In this document: one piece after another, positions 20,406 to 32,241 of the stretch
Layout: each line of letters begins with the position of its first letter
Numbering within the stretch: position 1 is the stretch's first letter
From: Catonia carolina
Lineage: Eukaryota > Arthropoda > Insecta > Hemiptera > Achilidae
Length of the DNA stretch: 64,000 nt
Assembly: GCA_035578175.1 (NCBI GenBank)
Contig: JAQMRL010000008.1
Span: forward strand, 87,338,541 to 87,402,540
Direction of reading: 5' to 3'
Made by a program: the position numbers and the translations under genes
Notes under the pieces: generated by a model
Told to the model about the DNA's origin: nothing
Seen by the model: the letters and a program-made list of their open reading frames with translations, nothing else
Database searches by the model: none

Positions 20406-21925
20406 TACGTAGTCTACTTTCAGGAAAATGTCTGATTGAAAACGTGGCTTGCAAAGTTTCTTTGTACATTACCATATCTTCTTATCTTGAAACGTAGACC
20501 AGTATTGCATAAGACATGTTTAGATATTCATATAGTTTTCAACGGTGGTTTTAAGTGAAACCTTTCAGGAATAGTTAGTTAGCATTGTTTATAAGTGTTT
20601 ATTAAGTATAAAGTTGATTTCACGCTTAGTTAAGTGTATATTATGCACATATATTATGAAAGAAAACATTTCTATAGAAAATAATTTAATATTTATAAAG
20701 TATATAAATTAAGAAGCAAATAATTCATTAGAAAATAAAGTTTAAAATAATTATTAAACTTAATTAAAATTTTGAGCTTAATATTTCCAATACTACTGAT
20801 GAAATTTTATTGAAATTTTGTAAAATAAGTTATAATTTAAAATAATAGATTTTCGGGAGCATTTTAGTTGAAAAATTATTCGTCTTATATGAGGCTCAAT
20901 ACGATACTTGTTTTAGGCTAACTAAAATCCTTAAAAACCGTAAGTAATCGTTTAAAGTATCTTTTTAACGAGCTAATTACATTTTAAATTTTATACACCT
21001 TAAAATTGTAAAGTAATTGAACAAATGTAAAGAGTTTTATGGGTTGTGATTATGTATTTACACTAATGGAATGTTGTTTTTAACGTGTACACGAACTTTA
21101 TAAATTTATAAATTATTTAATACTTTAAAAACCACAATTTAAAATGTGTGTGTTAAATTCTTTACGTAGCTGGAATCTTTTAAATATTTATTTTTTGTAG
21201 CTGATAAAATTAGTTTATTTTGGTTGTACATTTTGTTAAAGTTTCATACCATATGAAACCTGTTTTGATGTAGTTTTGGATTATTTGTTTTTACTCATTC
21301 GTACCGCTATCCTACCATCTTTGGTTAACGAGTGTATTCGTGAATGTTAGTTCAATATTTATTTATCTCTTTAAATATTTATTATGTTACTTCATTTTCT
21401 ACTATTTTACACCGTTATAAATTTACATTTCTTGGAAATAAACCAATATAAATATATAACATTCAGCTTCTATGTATTTTATGTAACTTCGCAAATGGAA
21501 AATATTGAAAAATAAAGAATAGCATATAATGTTAAAATACTGTTTGTACGTTCTATTAAGTTTTAAGAATAAATCTCTTTAACGAATGTGGGACTTTGAA
21601 TAAAAATATTTTCTTTCTTATTTATTAAAAACTGTTGGAAATTTGCGTTATTAAGATAAATGGAAAGCAAGATGAAGAAGGTAAAGGTATTCTTTAAAAA
21701 ACATTTATTTTTATTAAAAAACAGTCCCTACATAATAGGCTCGATTTTTTAGGAGGAAGTAATTTGATTTTATAGTGATAACGCTTCTTTGTATGTTCAA
21801 AACATTATATTACGTATTTAAAAAAAACATATTTTGAATGTTTGGTTTTTTTGTGTTGTTACCCTAGAGATATGTGACTAAGTTAATAAATATAGGCTAT
21901 TGTGTGGAAAAAACTATAAAAACTA
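20406..21925. other. Unassigned AT-rich sequence
   Basis: About 1.5 kb of AT-rich sequence with no repeat shared elsewhere in the window and no coding signal. Confidence 0.5.
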
Positions 21926-22995
21926 TCATCGTTAAATACAAAAGAGGATGTGTGTATACATGTATGTACGTATGTTCCCTATGGACTCATAAACCTCTCA
22001 TCCGATTTTGATCAAATTTTTAGGGAACATGTTGTAAGCAACTATAAAAATCCAGATTGTTTGGGCTGGTTCCTGTGAAATTTGGTATAGATTGCATAAA
22101 TGGTACCCGGAATGCCTATTTCCGAAATGTTAATGTAAGGAACATTTTCTCAAAAACTATTAAAGGCTATCCTGTTCAATTTTTTTTGTGGTTACTGTTC
22201 AGTATTCTACACCCACAGAATTAGTAGCATCTTTATATATATTATTAGGAAGGTAAGAAAATGTTTTTTGAAATAACCACCTTTGAAAATCATAATGTTT
22301 TGCCTATTTAAGTGAAAATAAATATTCAAACACATTATTTTACTGTAATATTAACTCAGTACATTGCAATTATGGTATAAAAGACTGTGCAAAAATGTCA
22401 TTAAATCCATTCACAGTTGGTTGAGAAAATGTTCCTTATGTGTCAAAAAATTGCCATTTACGGGAAAAAAAAATTGAAAGAGAACACATAAATACTGCAA
22501 AATAGTTACCTCTAATACACTCCAGGATTATAATCACAGCTTACAAGCTTACATTCACAGCTTACAAGCACACCAACTTAAAGTTTTAAAACAAAAAAAA
22601 AAGAATTTATCGTTTGTCATTCAAAAAATAGATGTGCTTATGCTAAGTGGTACGTTTAGAAAATAACGTTAGGGTTCAACATATTTTTAATATTTTTTTG
22701 GAATAAAAACTGCAAAAACCCCAACAAATTATACATCATTGGATGCAGAAAACTCTGAATTTTAATAATTGCAAAAAACCGGATGTACGAAAATTTTCAA
22801 TTTTCTCCTTTTCGGGTACCCTTAAAAAGAAAGGTTTTATCATCATTTTTTCAATTTGTTCCCAATTTTCCCCCGTGAATTTTTGTTGGTAAAATCAAAA
22901 ATAGTTTGTTTGTCAAAACTATTCTGAGATGTAGTGCATTGTGATTATGTTTTATTTTATATTAATCTCTACAACAATTATTGAAAAAACCAACC

Positions 22996-23112
22996 AATGG
23001 AAGTTGCTCTAATACTACTTGTAGGTGGTTTTTACCAAACCTTGCCACGTTATACCTCGATCAAAGCCCGCTGGTGAGCTGTATGCGTGCCTAAAAGCAT
23101 CTTATTTATGGA
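22996..23112 (+). pseudogene. Helitron helicase fragment, decayed copy
   Basis: The frame begins VALILLVGGFYQTLP, a decayed form of the LLAGDFRQTLP-type motif of Helitron helicases, then loses frame. At the nucleotide level it is the direct repeat of the better-preserved fragment about 610 bases downstream. Confidence 0.7.
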
Positions 23113-23263
23113 AATGAGCCAAAAAAATCACTGTCTTAATGAACATACGTGTGCATTTGCTGAAAGATTGGCTGTGCGAAAGAACGTACAGCGAACATCG
23201 AAGTAACTATAAATATCCAGATTGTTTTGGGCTGGTTCCTGTGAAATTTGGTACCGATTGCAT

Positions 23264-23432
23264 TAAGATTGCCAGCCGCATTGGCGTAGTTGGTAACGTG
23301 CTCGCCTCTCATCATGCGGTCTTGGGTTCGAATCCCATTCAGGCACGGCATATTTTCATACGTTACAAAAAAATCATTTCATTCTTCACCGTCAGCATTA
23401 GCAGTAATTGTTGCAAAACAGTCGGGACGTTA
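23264..23432 (+). mobile_element. S4 tRNA-derived SINE with complete head
   Basis: The tRNA-like head GGCGTAGTTGGTAACGTGCT (A box) and TTGGGTTCGAATCCC (canonical B box) are present. The S4 body follows (CATTAGCAGTAATTGTTGC, AACAGTCGGGACGTTAAACC) with a short A-rich end. This copy defines the 5' end of S4; the young copy at 7579 has only the 3' part. It lies inside the Helitron. Confidence 0.85.
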
Positions 23433-23611
23433 AACCAAAAAAATAATCATTTTTTCAATTTGTTCCCGATTTTACCCCCGTGAATTTTTGTTGGTAAAAA
23501 TAAAAATAGTTTTTGTTTGCCAAAACAATTCTATGGTGTAGTGCAATGTGATTAACAGGGAAATATTTTATTTTATATTATTCTCTACAACAATATTGAA
23601 AAAACCAACCG

Positions 23612-23896
23612 ATGGGAGGCACTCTAATACTACTTGCAGGTGGTTTTCGCCAAACCTTGGACGTTATACCTCGATCAACGCTCGCTGATGAGCTGTATGC
23701 ATGCGTGAAAGCATCTTATTTATGGAAACGATTCAACATACTCACTCTCTCTGTGCGAACGTGCAATTTTGCAAACTTCATGTTTTTCACACGGCCAAAG
23801 TGTTTTAGCTCTTGCTCCCGAGTTGGCTCACTGAAAAATGTGTACATTTGTACAGCAAATAAAAAACTAAAACCTTTGTTTATCCCCTATTATTAA
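23612..23896 (+). pseudogene. Helitron Pif1-like helicase C-terminal remnant
   Basis: A 94-codon frame reads LLAGGFRQTLDVIPRS, then ADELYACVKASYLWKRF, LTLSVRTCN, and after an internal deletion SRVGSLKNVYICTANKK. Helitron helicases carry LLAGDFRQTLPV (helicase motif region), LKxSxLW and NMR, and end with RVGxPKNLxI...KNIVY, so order and spacing fit a shortened C-terminal half. The Rep nuclease domain and Walker A are absent. It ends ~75 bases before the Helitron 3' terminus, as expected. Non-functional. Confidence 0.85.
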
Positions 23897-23973
23897 GACA
23901 AAATAAATTAATTTAATTTAATTTTCTTCCATTAAAAACATTGGGCGTAGCAACGAGCGGCGGGTACCACTAG

Positions 23974-26337
23974 TATATTTAAAAATTACCTTATTATTAC
24001 CTTATTGGTAATTATTTAAAATGTTAATTTTTTTATCATTTAACAGTAAAATAATGTCAAATAGAGTAGAACACAATAATCTGATCTTTCAGGAAAGTAG
24101 AAAGGCAATCCTATCAATAAGAGAAGTTCAGAAAAATTTGCAGAAGAGTGGAATCAAAAAAGAAGGTACAGGGAACAAAAAGAATTCAGAGTAAAAATTG
24201 TAGAGGTTTAAAATCTCTTAGGGGAAACAGGATAATACGGAAAAGATATGGGTATCTTTTGTAGAAAAATTAGCAAAAACAAAAGAAAAATTAACCAGAG
24301 AATTAGAGAATACTTGCGAAAACGGAAAAACATGAAAAATTGAAGGTAGTTGTGTAAAGTTTTGTCTGAAACGGATGTAACTATATAAACGCGACCCTTA
24401 CATTGGGCCTACGTGACCATTAAAAACACGCAAATGAAAACACGTGAAAAACACATGATGTGTAGACGTTGGGTCTACGGATTAGGTCTATAATAACCTC
24501 TTTGAAAAATGTGAAATATATTATACGAGTATATAACGTGAAAAATATTTCTCACCATATCCTCTTTTAGGGGTGTTTGTGTTTTGTGAACTTGATTTGA
24601 ATGTTGTGGGCTGTATTTGTTGTAAATTTAATAAAACAGTTACTTGGTTAGAAGAAAGGCTTTAATATTGGCGTGAAATATCCAACAAGGGAATAGGCAT
24701 TATTTGCACAAGTAACGTGTCCTTCCTACCTTGATTGTCGCAATTTTATTTCTGTCCACCACATCTACGTACCCATGTACTCCACGGTATCCATTGTTAC
24801 GCCTTCTAAACCACACGCCAAAAATTACATAAATAGTCTATAATTAATCAAAGAAAGCTGCCAAAAGTCTGCTGTTTTGGCGTTCTCTATAAGTCAATCA
24901 ATTAAAAAAAATACAATGATCTAATAAGGGAAAGTAAATTCCTAAATTATTTAGGTAGTGAAGTCAAGCTAATGGGTTTGAAAGGATTTGGGCCGCGAAT
25001 AAGCCAATATACAGCTGTTGAGATATTTACCGTCTTGCGAAAATGGATGAGAAAAGATAAAACGGATTTAAGGTGTCTTGTAAGTGGTTTAAAGGAAGTT
25101 AGTTAAGAATAAGAAAGACAATGAAAATCAAAAATAAGTAAACATATTGGGCCGACAAAAGTAGAAATTATAGTTTGAGAGTTTCCACGAAAATTAACAC
25201 CAAAACTGTGATGGAGAAATGCTTATGCTGAAATAATGTTGAGAATATGAGTTGCTATGCAAAATTAGAAAACTGAATGCATCTGTAAATATAAATTTTA
25301 AATCTTCATACAATATTACAAAAATTCCTGCGTAGTATTTATTGTTTTGTTCAGTGAGATTATTTTATAACTTTAAAAATGCAAGGTTTTTGTAATCAAT
25401 TTGAACGACGTAAATCTATTAGTCTTCTAATTATTTTTAAAATTAACTAACATTGAAGAATTTTTTAATTTACTATCATTATCATAATATAATATTTGCC
25501 AAAGAAAATTATTGTGCTGATCTCATTCTAATTAAATTTATTGTTAATACACTTTTTATGCTATATATGTATTAAATTTTAAATGAAAATTAAGTACTTA
25601 TTGATTTTAAGACATAATACTGAACGAAGTTCATAGACTATAATTTAGATAAACTAAATTTTTATTATATAACATATAATAATTAAATTTTAAAAGCAAT
25701 TAATTTTAGATTGTAGTACTTACTGGCTAAAAAATTGATTGCAATTTAAAAAATTAAAATTCTTCAATTTTAAATTGATTAATGTAGTATGCTATTTTGC
25801 ATTATGAAACAATAAATTAACATTTTATGAATTAATTAACTTTTGAAAATTGAATTTATTTACTCTTTAGTGAATTTAAATTCGAAATATAGTTATTATG
25901 TAAATTTATTTTCGCTTAATTGCTAATAGATTATATTTCATTGTTTTTGTTTTAAATTTTAACTTAATTTCATAAATAATTAAATAAATAACATAACAGA
26001 ATCTAATTATTATTTACGATGAAAATTTATGTAAAAAATCCTCGAACTAAAAGCATGCGAGGTAGACCTACATTTTTAATTAGGTCTTCTCTGGAGTATG
26101 TTTAATCATTAATATTCTCAGTAAAGAAATTTTAGTAATTTCAACATTTAAAATTTTTTTAGTACTAACATGTAAAATATTCATTTTCTACATCAGAGTT
26201 ATGTAAAAAATACAAAAGTACGAATATTTGTTTTTGATTGGAAATCAAAAGTAAATCTAATCCAACTTTGACAAAAATTGAAAATAATCTCGTTCGAAAT
26301 TATTTTTCAATTCGCTTTAAAGCTTGTATTGTACGAC
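23974..26337. other. Unassigned AT-rich sequence
   Basis: Mostly AT-rich. The lysine-rich tract near 24100-24370 could be an old coding remnant, but frames are broken and no motif is recognised. Nothing else is supportable. Confidence 0.45.
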
Positions 26338-26425
26338 ATTCGTACTGTGGTCAAGGCTTCTTCTGACTTTAACGCTTAGGTTCCGAAGTTCGATTGCCGG
26401 TCAGATTTAATACTTTTTATTTCAT
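26338..26425 (+). mobile_element. tRNA-like SINE head (S5)
   Basis: A decayed A-box region (TACTGTGGTCAAGGCTTC) and a B-box region (GAAGTTCGATTGCCGGTCAG) stand at tRNA-like spacing, followed by ATTTAATACTTTTT. It resembles 34606-34690 in the B box and downstream phrase. It does not fold as a proper tRNA, so a SINE relic is preferred. Confidence 0.5.
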
Positions 26426-26640
26426 ATTCTCAACTTTCATTGTCTACTTTAAATTTTTCATCCCTAAATCCCAAGCCTCTCTATCCATCCAATCACCCTC
26501 CTGCAGGAATTTACTGGTCATCGCCTTTATTACTTTATCCATCTATTTCTTAACTGGGCGTTCTCTTTTTCTTCTCTCACTCTTGGCACCCAGTTCTATA
26601 CTCTGCTGGGCCACCTGTCTTCAATCATAACAGCAGGAGG
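26418..26640 (-). pseudogene. LINE reverse transcriptase C-terminal end
   Basis: The minus strand reads RWPSRVYNWVPRVREEKEKR, then PVKKWMDKVIKAM, then LQEGDWMDREAWDLG before a stop. This is the C-terminal end of many non-LTR ORF2 proteins (RW, KRP-x-KxWxD, then EGDW-x-DRxAW). The catalytic domain is not present. A second copy of the last part lies beside it in opposite direction. Confidence 0.7.
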
Positions 26641-26715
26641 GTGATTGGATTGATAGAGAGGCTTGGCATTTAAAATGTGAACTTAAATGTAGACAATGAA
26701 GGTTGTGATATGGAC
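26630..26715 (+). pseudogene. Inverted copy of the LINE 3' end
   Basis: Plus-strand QEGDWIDREAWHLK repeats the end of the neighbouring minus-strand LINE fragment. The two copies share about 75 bases as an inverted repeat around a ~125-base centre that exists only once. This is an inverted duplication rather than two independent full insertions. Confidence 0.7.
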
Positions 26716-26939
26716 AGTATACATATCACAACTGTGTTGTTTTCTATTTAATAACACACTGTTTTGCCTTTATACCTTTTCCCAGATTGTTTCATTCTTC
26801 ATGTAGTCCAACCTCAAGGTCCGACAACTCCTTCAGAAGTACACCTTGTCAGCTGTAATCATCCTCTTACCTGTTTCTGCACTGTTTTTCATGTTTCTGT
26901 TTTAGTATTAATGTGCAAATAGTTAGTAGCGTTAGTAGT

Positions 26940-26993
26940 TAACAGGCTAGTAACGAACCGATTCTGCTCCTCTTCGCAAGGGGCAATCAAATC
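26940..26993. mobile_element. Single arm of the foldback family
   Basis: GGCTAGTAACGAACCGATTC, then TGCTCCTCTTCGCAAGGGG and ATCAA, matches the right arm of the hairpin at 6230-6424. The partner arm was not found nearby. Confidence 0.65.
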
Positions 26994-27951
26994 TTTACTA
27001 CACAGTAAATGGATTTTTATCTTTTAAGTTGCAATTTTAGGATCGGCATCTACCCGAAAAGTTACCATGTGATCAGCAAACATGGATATAGTCATATGAA
27101 TATAAAATGGTGTGAAGTAAAAAAATTATATTATTGTTTTAACTTATTTGTATTTTTCCTAGTTTTTTCATCTACGTTTGCTACATCTATGATTACAACT
27201 GTACAATATTATATAGGTCAATATTTTTGACCTTACGTTAGCGTTGGAACTTATGATATATTTATTTTAGTTTAGATACAGAATTGTTGTAAATTCATCT
27301 CTGAGGTAACAATTAAAATTAAATATTCCCATCTCTCGTTACGGAGAAAATATTTGAACGTTTCTTCCTTTTGTTTGTACAATAACGTCATGTTTAATGG
27401 AATGGGATGTATATTCTGTATCTTGAAATACATTGTCATCCCTTTGGGGAATGTATTGCACCTTAGATAACAACTTACGGGATCAATATTATCAATATTA
27501 TTATGTTTACTATTGCAGTTATGTAACTAATGTCTAGAAAGAGAGAGAAATATTCGGAATTAATGAAGGAGGAAAGGGAAAGACAGAGAACGCAAATACT
27601 ATCTGAATTAGGACAAAACTGGCGGTGTTACTAGACGATGCTTCTGCTAACTGGCACTTCCTTTTCGTGCTGAAACACGCCCTTTGTATTGATGAGATAG
27701 TATTTGCTTTAATAAAGCCAATATATTGTTGGATTAAAAGTACGTATTAACATGAAAGCTATTTTTAATGAAACTGTCTGGTTTTTAAATTAAAGAAATA
27801 ATAAAATTGTAAAATATTTTTTCGTTTAATATTGATACTTAAATAAATAGTCAAATAAAAATAAAATAATCACTTTAAAAAAAAATTGAACAGTTTGACA
27901 TGAAATTAATAAATCTAGTAAGATTAGTTACTTATAAATAATTTAAATAAT
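26994..27951. other. Unassigned AT-rich sequence
   Basis: A charged stretch near 27545-27600 (EKYSELMKEERERQ in one frame) is short and unassignable. Otherwise nothing is recognised. Confidence 0.4.
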
Positions 27952-28145
27952 AGGCAGTGGTTTCCGGTGTGCTTTATTGGTTGGGATTTAATTAACCATA
28001 CTCTCTCAGAAATTGTCGGTCTGAGTTTGTAAAAGACTACATCTCATTTACACGCCATATATATCATTCTTATCTCATTGGGTTATGGTGTTGCTTATTG
28101 TTCTAAATTAAACAGGTTGCAACGTGCACATATAGGGATAAAAAT
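27952..28145 (+). mobile_element. S2 SINE, 5'-truncated
   Basis: It starts within the S2 body (CAGTGGTTTCCGGTGTGCTT) and runs through ATTAACCATACTCTCTCAG to the 3' end (GCACATATAGGGATAAAAAT). The tRNA-like head is missing. Confidence 0.8.
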
Positions 28146-28395
28146 TAAAAATAAATTCTTAATATATAATCCAAATCACAATTTTGTTCTCTTTATTCAA
28201 GAAATTCACAATCTGTTAGATACAATCAGTGAATCTGATAACACAAAATATGAAAAAAATTTACATGATAAATAAATGTGAGTGGAGACACAGTCCAGTG
28301 ACAGAACTCCGACGTGAATAGATAAGTGTAGCATTAAGTAAAGCATTTAGGTCACTGTAATGGATAGTCAATTACAGTACTACGTTATTTGATGA

Positions 28396-28708
28396 GATCT
28401 CGGCTTCATCGACGTTTTAGTCGTCTTATTGGATTGTTTGGGAGAGTCTGCGTAGCCAGATTTGAGATCAATGGGTTATGGTGGTTCGCGAGTTTCTTCC
28501 TAAATTTTGTACAGAGTTTTAAGAAAACATTATTTATGTAGGGTACGTTTAGGTCTGAGTGTAGCGTTTTATTGGTTACATAATAGGGAGCGTTAACTAT
28601 CCTCCGTAAAATCTTTGATTGAAAACGCTGCATTTTTGCTAATACCGATGGTTTTGCACAGCAGTAAAGCTGACTAGCAGAGCTCCATATTGGTCGAAGG
28701 TATGAATG
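28396..28708 (-). pseudogene. jockey-like LINE, reverse transcriptase C-terminus
   Basis: The minus-strand frame reads LRPIWSSASQLY, then MQRFQSKILRRIVNAPYYVT, NKTLHSDLNVPYI and NPIRRLKRR. This is the characteristic end of jockey-clade ORF2 proteins (pattern IQRFQSK-x-LR-x-I-x-x-APWYV-x-N-x-TLHRDL-x-IP, with RRLKR near the end). Upstream domains are missing, consistent with 5' truncation, and the last codons have drifted. A different jockey-like copy lies at 33316-33728. Confidence 0.85.
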
Positions 28709-29609
28709 GTTAATTTACATATAGTTTGTAACTTGTATTTGCGTGAAAGAAATCTGTACAACTGTTTGAACTTGTCCTGAAAATCACAATTAAAAAATTA
28801 TTGTTTTGTAGATGTAAAATTACGACACAAATGTGATTTCAGATTTAATTAAGAGTTAATTGTTTAATTAGCAATAGATTGATTGTCCGAATTATTAGTT
28901 ATAAATTGTAATAAAATAATAGTAATGAATTGTGTAATTAATTTCAAAATCATTTTGAAATCAAATTTGAATCTACAAGAGGTCTATACTGCATCACATC
29001 GAAACAGCTCCGTCTATGTCAGACCTTTTGGTAGAAGTAACCTGTTTTCGCTTAATCAAAGCACTATCAAAGTCTTTATTAAACGTTATTAAAATTTTAT
29101 TGTTGATCTGTTTTTTTTAAATCGTAAAATGTTGATCTACTGATACCGAAATCGCTCAAAACACTAAACCAAATCATTTTTGTCCATACATTTTTAAAAT
29201 TATATCTTTTATTGCGAGCAATTTACATGAACCACATTTATACTTTTTGAACACAGTAAAGGCAAGAAATACTGTTCTACGGAGTCGGAAAGTAGGTACA
29301 GCAACTGCAAATAGGGCGAACATTCACAATGATGAAAAATGTGAAATAATAATGTACTGCACTGTAGTCGGTGGTATGAACGGATATGTCTATATTAGGC
29401 ATATACAATGTTATGAATTGTACATTACTGTTTAGAATTTTCAGGAAATGTATGCGTCACTGCTTTTCGTTATTGTTGACCTACCAATTAAAGATCCTAG
29501 TTTATGGAAAAATACCCTATGTGTAGTTGGCCTTTGTCTGGAATTTCTCTTCTCAAGTAGGCTAAATCTACATTTACTTTTAAATTTTTACATGGATAAG
29601 TAAAATTCT
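28709..29609. other. Unassigned AT-rich sequence
   Basis: No recognisable element. Short frames at 28883 and 29247 have no domain. Confidence 0.45.
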
Positions 29610-29957
29610 GCCCTGAACAGGCAGGTGGAGTGTTAAATTATTTGCACTCAATCTGTTAGTTCTAGGGCTACAAAAATTAGTTCTGTTTTATATCACATGG
29701 TCATCCTGTTAAAAAACTTAATCATTTAAAAATAGAAGAGGTAGAGGTGTAAAAGACAATAATCAGAGTTATCTCCTCTGAAAGTAATGAATTTGCAGGG
29801 TGGAAAATATGTGTTTTTTTAGAGTGCCTGGTGTGCTGAAAAGCATACTTTTCAACTTAGTGAGGAAGGCAGGGTAAACCTACTCACTTCTCGTTTAACT
29901 TAGTAACATCTCTAGTAGTTTAAACCAGCTTTTCGGCTGATGACCTAAACAAATAAA
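29610..29957 (+). mobile_element. S1 retroposon with internal deletion
   Basis: Starts GCCCTGAACAGGCAGGTGGA and ends TGATGACCTAAAC. About 50 bases are deleted where GTAATGAATTT runs straight into GCAGGGTGG. The flanks AAGTAAAAT and AAATAAAAT look like a decayed target duplication. Confidence 0.85.
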
Positions 29958-30649
29958 ATCATGGTACTGTGACCCACAGTTCGAATTACTGAAACTTGAA
30001 TTAAGAAAGTCTGAATTAGCAAAGTTTCATTGTAATATGAACACTAATATTATACGATTTATTTATTTTTATAACATTAACAAATTCAAAATAACTTCAA
30101 CTAAAGGTTTCAGCTTTAATTCCCTGTTATTTCATTGAATTTTATAGCTAATTTAGATATTTATAATTCTGATATTGTGTTGTACACATTATGAGCTTTA
30201 CCTTCTCAAATAACGTAAAAATGGTTAAATGTAAAGTTATTTTATACACATAATAAATAATTAGCGTACGTTGTCGATGGCACGTCTACTCATAAGCAAT
30301 AAAAACGTGCTCAGTTCTGAATTTGACTACGCTTTTGCCAATTTAGAAAATGGGGAACACATTTGATGCCTGATCACGTAGTCGGCTACAAAATCCTACC
30401 AAATGCTTATTTCTTTTGAGACTATTATGTTGGTCAGCCTGTATGTTTATTGGTTTTAAAAGTAAATTGTTACCTCAAAATTAGTAGACAAGTTAATCTA
30501 CTAGTAACACTATCCTTTTTCTTCGTGTTTGATTTCCAAATAGATTTTTTAATTGAATGAGACAATTTTATGAATATGTAACATTTTTTATTATTTAAAA
30601 CGCAAAATTTGTTCCAACGTTTGTAAAAATTGATATTCTGTTTGTCCTG
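29958..30649. other. Unassigned AT-rich sequence
   Basis: No recognisable feature. It may include the 3' UTR of the LINE remnant that begins at 30650 and reads toward it. Confidence 0.4.
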
Positions 30650-31330
30650 AATTACGGAGTTCTTCTTTTCGTGCCTTATTAGTCGCCGTCCGGAACAATT
30701 TGTGGAGCTTTTACCGAACCAGGTCTTTAAATTGGCAACCCAGGAAATTCGTCTACCAGGATTCCTCTTTCCCATGATATTCCCCTGCAAATAGATCATA
30801 TAGTTTTTGATTTCACATTATATGACCGAGGTACTGCAGCTTACGGCACTTAAAAATTTTGACCAATTCCAGACCCTCGTTCATTCTCAACAAAAACTTT
30901 AACATTAGTGACTTTCTGTATCCACGAAATTCTCTATATTCTCTTATACAACCACAATTCATAAGCCTCAAGCCGGTGTGCAGTCGCTCCAATGTCAAGT
31001 CCAAGTCCGCATTCAAGGTCCAAGTCTCAACATGCAGAAGAACAGAGAACACATAGCATTTGAGGAGCTGTAATTTGGTGACCAGTCTCAGGCCATGGCT
31101 CCGAAACACTCAACCCATTGCATCGAAACCCCCTCTGTCCTTTCCAATGCGACATAAAATCTCCTTCGAGTTGTCCCATGTTTCATTAATAATGGTGCCC
31201 AGGTATGAATACTGTGAAACACGCTCTATTCTTTTCCCGTCTACGTACAGAGGCATACCACGCACCTTGTCCACCCTGAGAGTTCTATTGAACAGATTTA
31301 AAACAGTACATTGTTGTAAAAATTGGTAAA
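30650..31330 (-). pseudogene. LINE reverse transcriptase, thumb and C-terminus
   Basis: Read on the minus strand from 31330: VDGKRIERVSQYSYLGTIIN, then VFRSHGLRLVTKLQLLKCYV, then FSVLLHVETWTLNADLDLTL, RRKLQYLGHIM and, in a shifted frame, KRNPGRRISWVANLKTWFGK. This is the common C-terminal third of endonuclease-type non-LTR ORF2 proteins (YLGxxI, LLKCYVFSVLLYGxETW, RKLxYLGHIMR, GRRRISWLxNLRxWF). RTE-type membership is suspected, not shown. Frameshifts and stops disable it. The catalytic YxDD lies upstream and is absent. Confidence 0.85.
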
Positions 31331-31394
31331 AGCCGTAGGCCTAACGAGATTTTGCGAATCTGTAATTGTAATTACTTACTTTCCTGGTTAAAAT

Positions 31395-31565
31395 CCTATT
31401 AAAGGTAGTTAGTTACGTTTTATACGGATTTGAATACTTGACAGTGGTTACCGGTGTACTTTGATGGTTGGGGTTAATTTTACTTTCTCTGGGGCTATAC
31501 ACTCTCAGGAATGGTCGCAAGGAGTCTGTACAAGACTACATTTCCTTTACACGGCATACATATTG
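31395..31565 (+). mobile_element. S2 SINE, head and tail truncated
   Basis: Contains AAAGGTAGTTAGTTACG, GGATTTGAATACTTGACAGT, GGTTACCGGTGTACTTTGAT and GTCTGTACAAGACTACATTT. The tRNA-like head and the last ~100 bases are missing. Confidence 0.75.
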
Positions 31566-31809
31566 TGACTACGTGGTTGAATTGTGATTGAACCTTATTG
31601 CTAAGGTTCGTTTTGGGATCTGGGTAAAATAAATAGTTTACAAAGTATCGCTAAAGTTAGACTACAAACAAGTATTTATTACACTGTAAATTACAAATAA
31701 TAATTTAACTTAGGTCTGTTAATAAATTACAATTACTATACTTACTTTACAAAAACAAAATCAAGATACTTATAAAATAGTAATAAACTAATTTATTATA
31801 AGTTAATTT

Positions 31810-32241
31810 GCCCATAACTGGCGGTTTCAGGGCTACAAAAAATAGTTCTGTTGCGTATCACATGGTCAGCCCGTTTATGACTTAAGCATTTAAGAACAGA
31901 AGAGGTAGAGGTGTAAACGGCACTAGTCAGAGTTATCTCCTCTGAGAGTAATGCATTTCATCATTAAAGAACAGAAGAGATAGAGGTGTAAACGATACTA
32001 GTCAAGAGTTAACTCCTGAGAGTAATGAATTTCATCATTATACAGTCAGATCCTGTGGTGAATGAAGTGTCATTTGCAGGGTGGAAAGTAGAGGCGTTTC
32101 AGAGGACCGGGTATGCTGATAAGTATACTTTTCCGTTCAGTGAGGGAGGCACAGGTGATCCACCTTACTCCTGGTTTTACTTAGGAAAGCCTCTAGGTGT
32201 TCAAACCAGCCTTTCGGCTGATGACCTTAACAACAACAACA
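31810..32241 (+). mobile_element. S1 retroposon with 75-bp internal tandem duplication
   Basis: The head lost about 35 bases (ATAACTGGCGGTTTCAGGGC). The segment from AAGAACAGAAGAGG to TTTCATCATTA is duplicated at 31892-31966 and 31967-32040. The copy ends with a clean hairpin CAGCC-TTTC-GGCTG and (AAC)n. Its S1 coding-like frame from 32025 is open to the tail. Confidence 0.85.

Larger units (their letters stand above)
21926..23973 (+). mobile_element. Helitron (defective)
   Basis: The right end GCGGCGGGTACCACTAG followed by T matches a Helitron 3' terminus (CTAG, inserted before T). The left part has a TATGTACGTATGTTCCCTAT phrase followed by CTCATCCGATTTTGATCAAA, a common leader in insect Helitrons. 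Pif1-type helicase remnants lie inside. The left boundary is approximate. Two internal segments are duplicated: 22030-22085 with 23203-23265, and 22843-23112 with 23445-23735. An S4 SINE sits between them. Confidence 0.75.

Noticed and set aside
23136..23351. 71-codon minus-strand frame beginning MPCLNGIRTQDR
   Set aside because: It is the reverse translation of the S4 tRNA-like head; such peptides are a common artefact of SINE heads.
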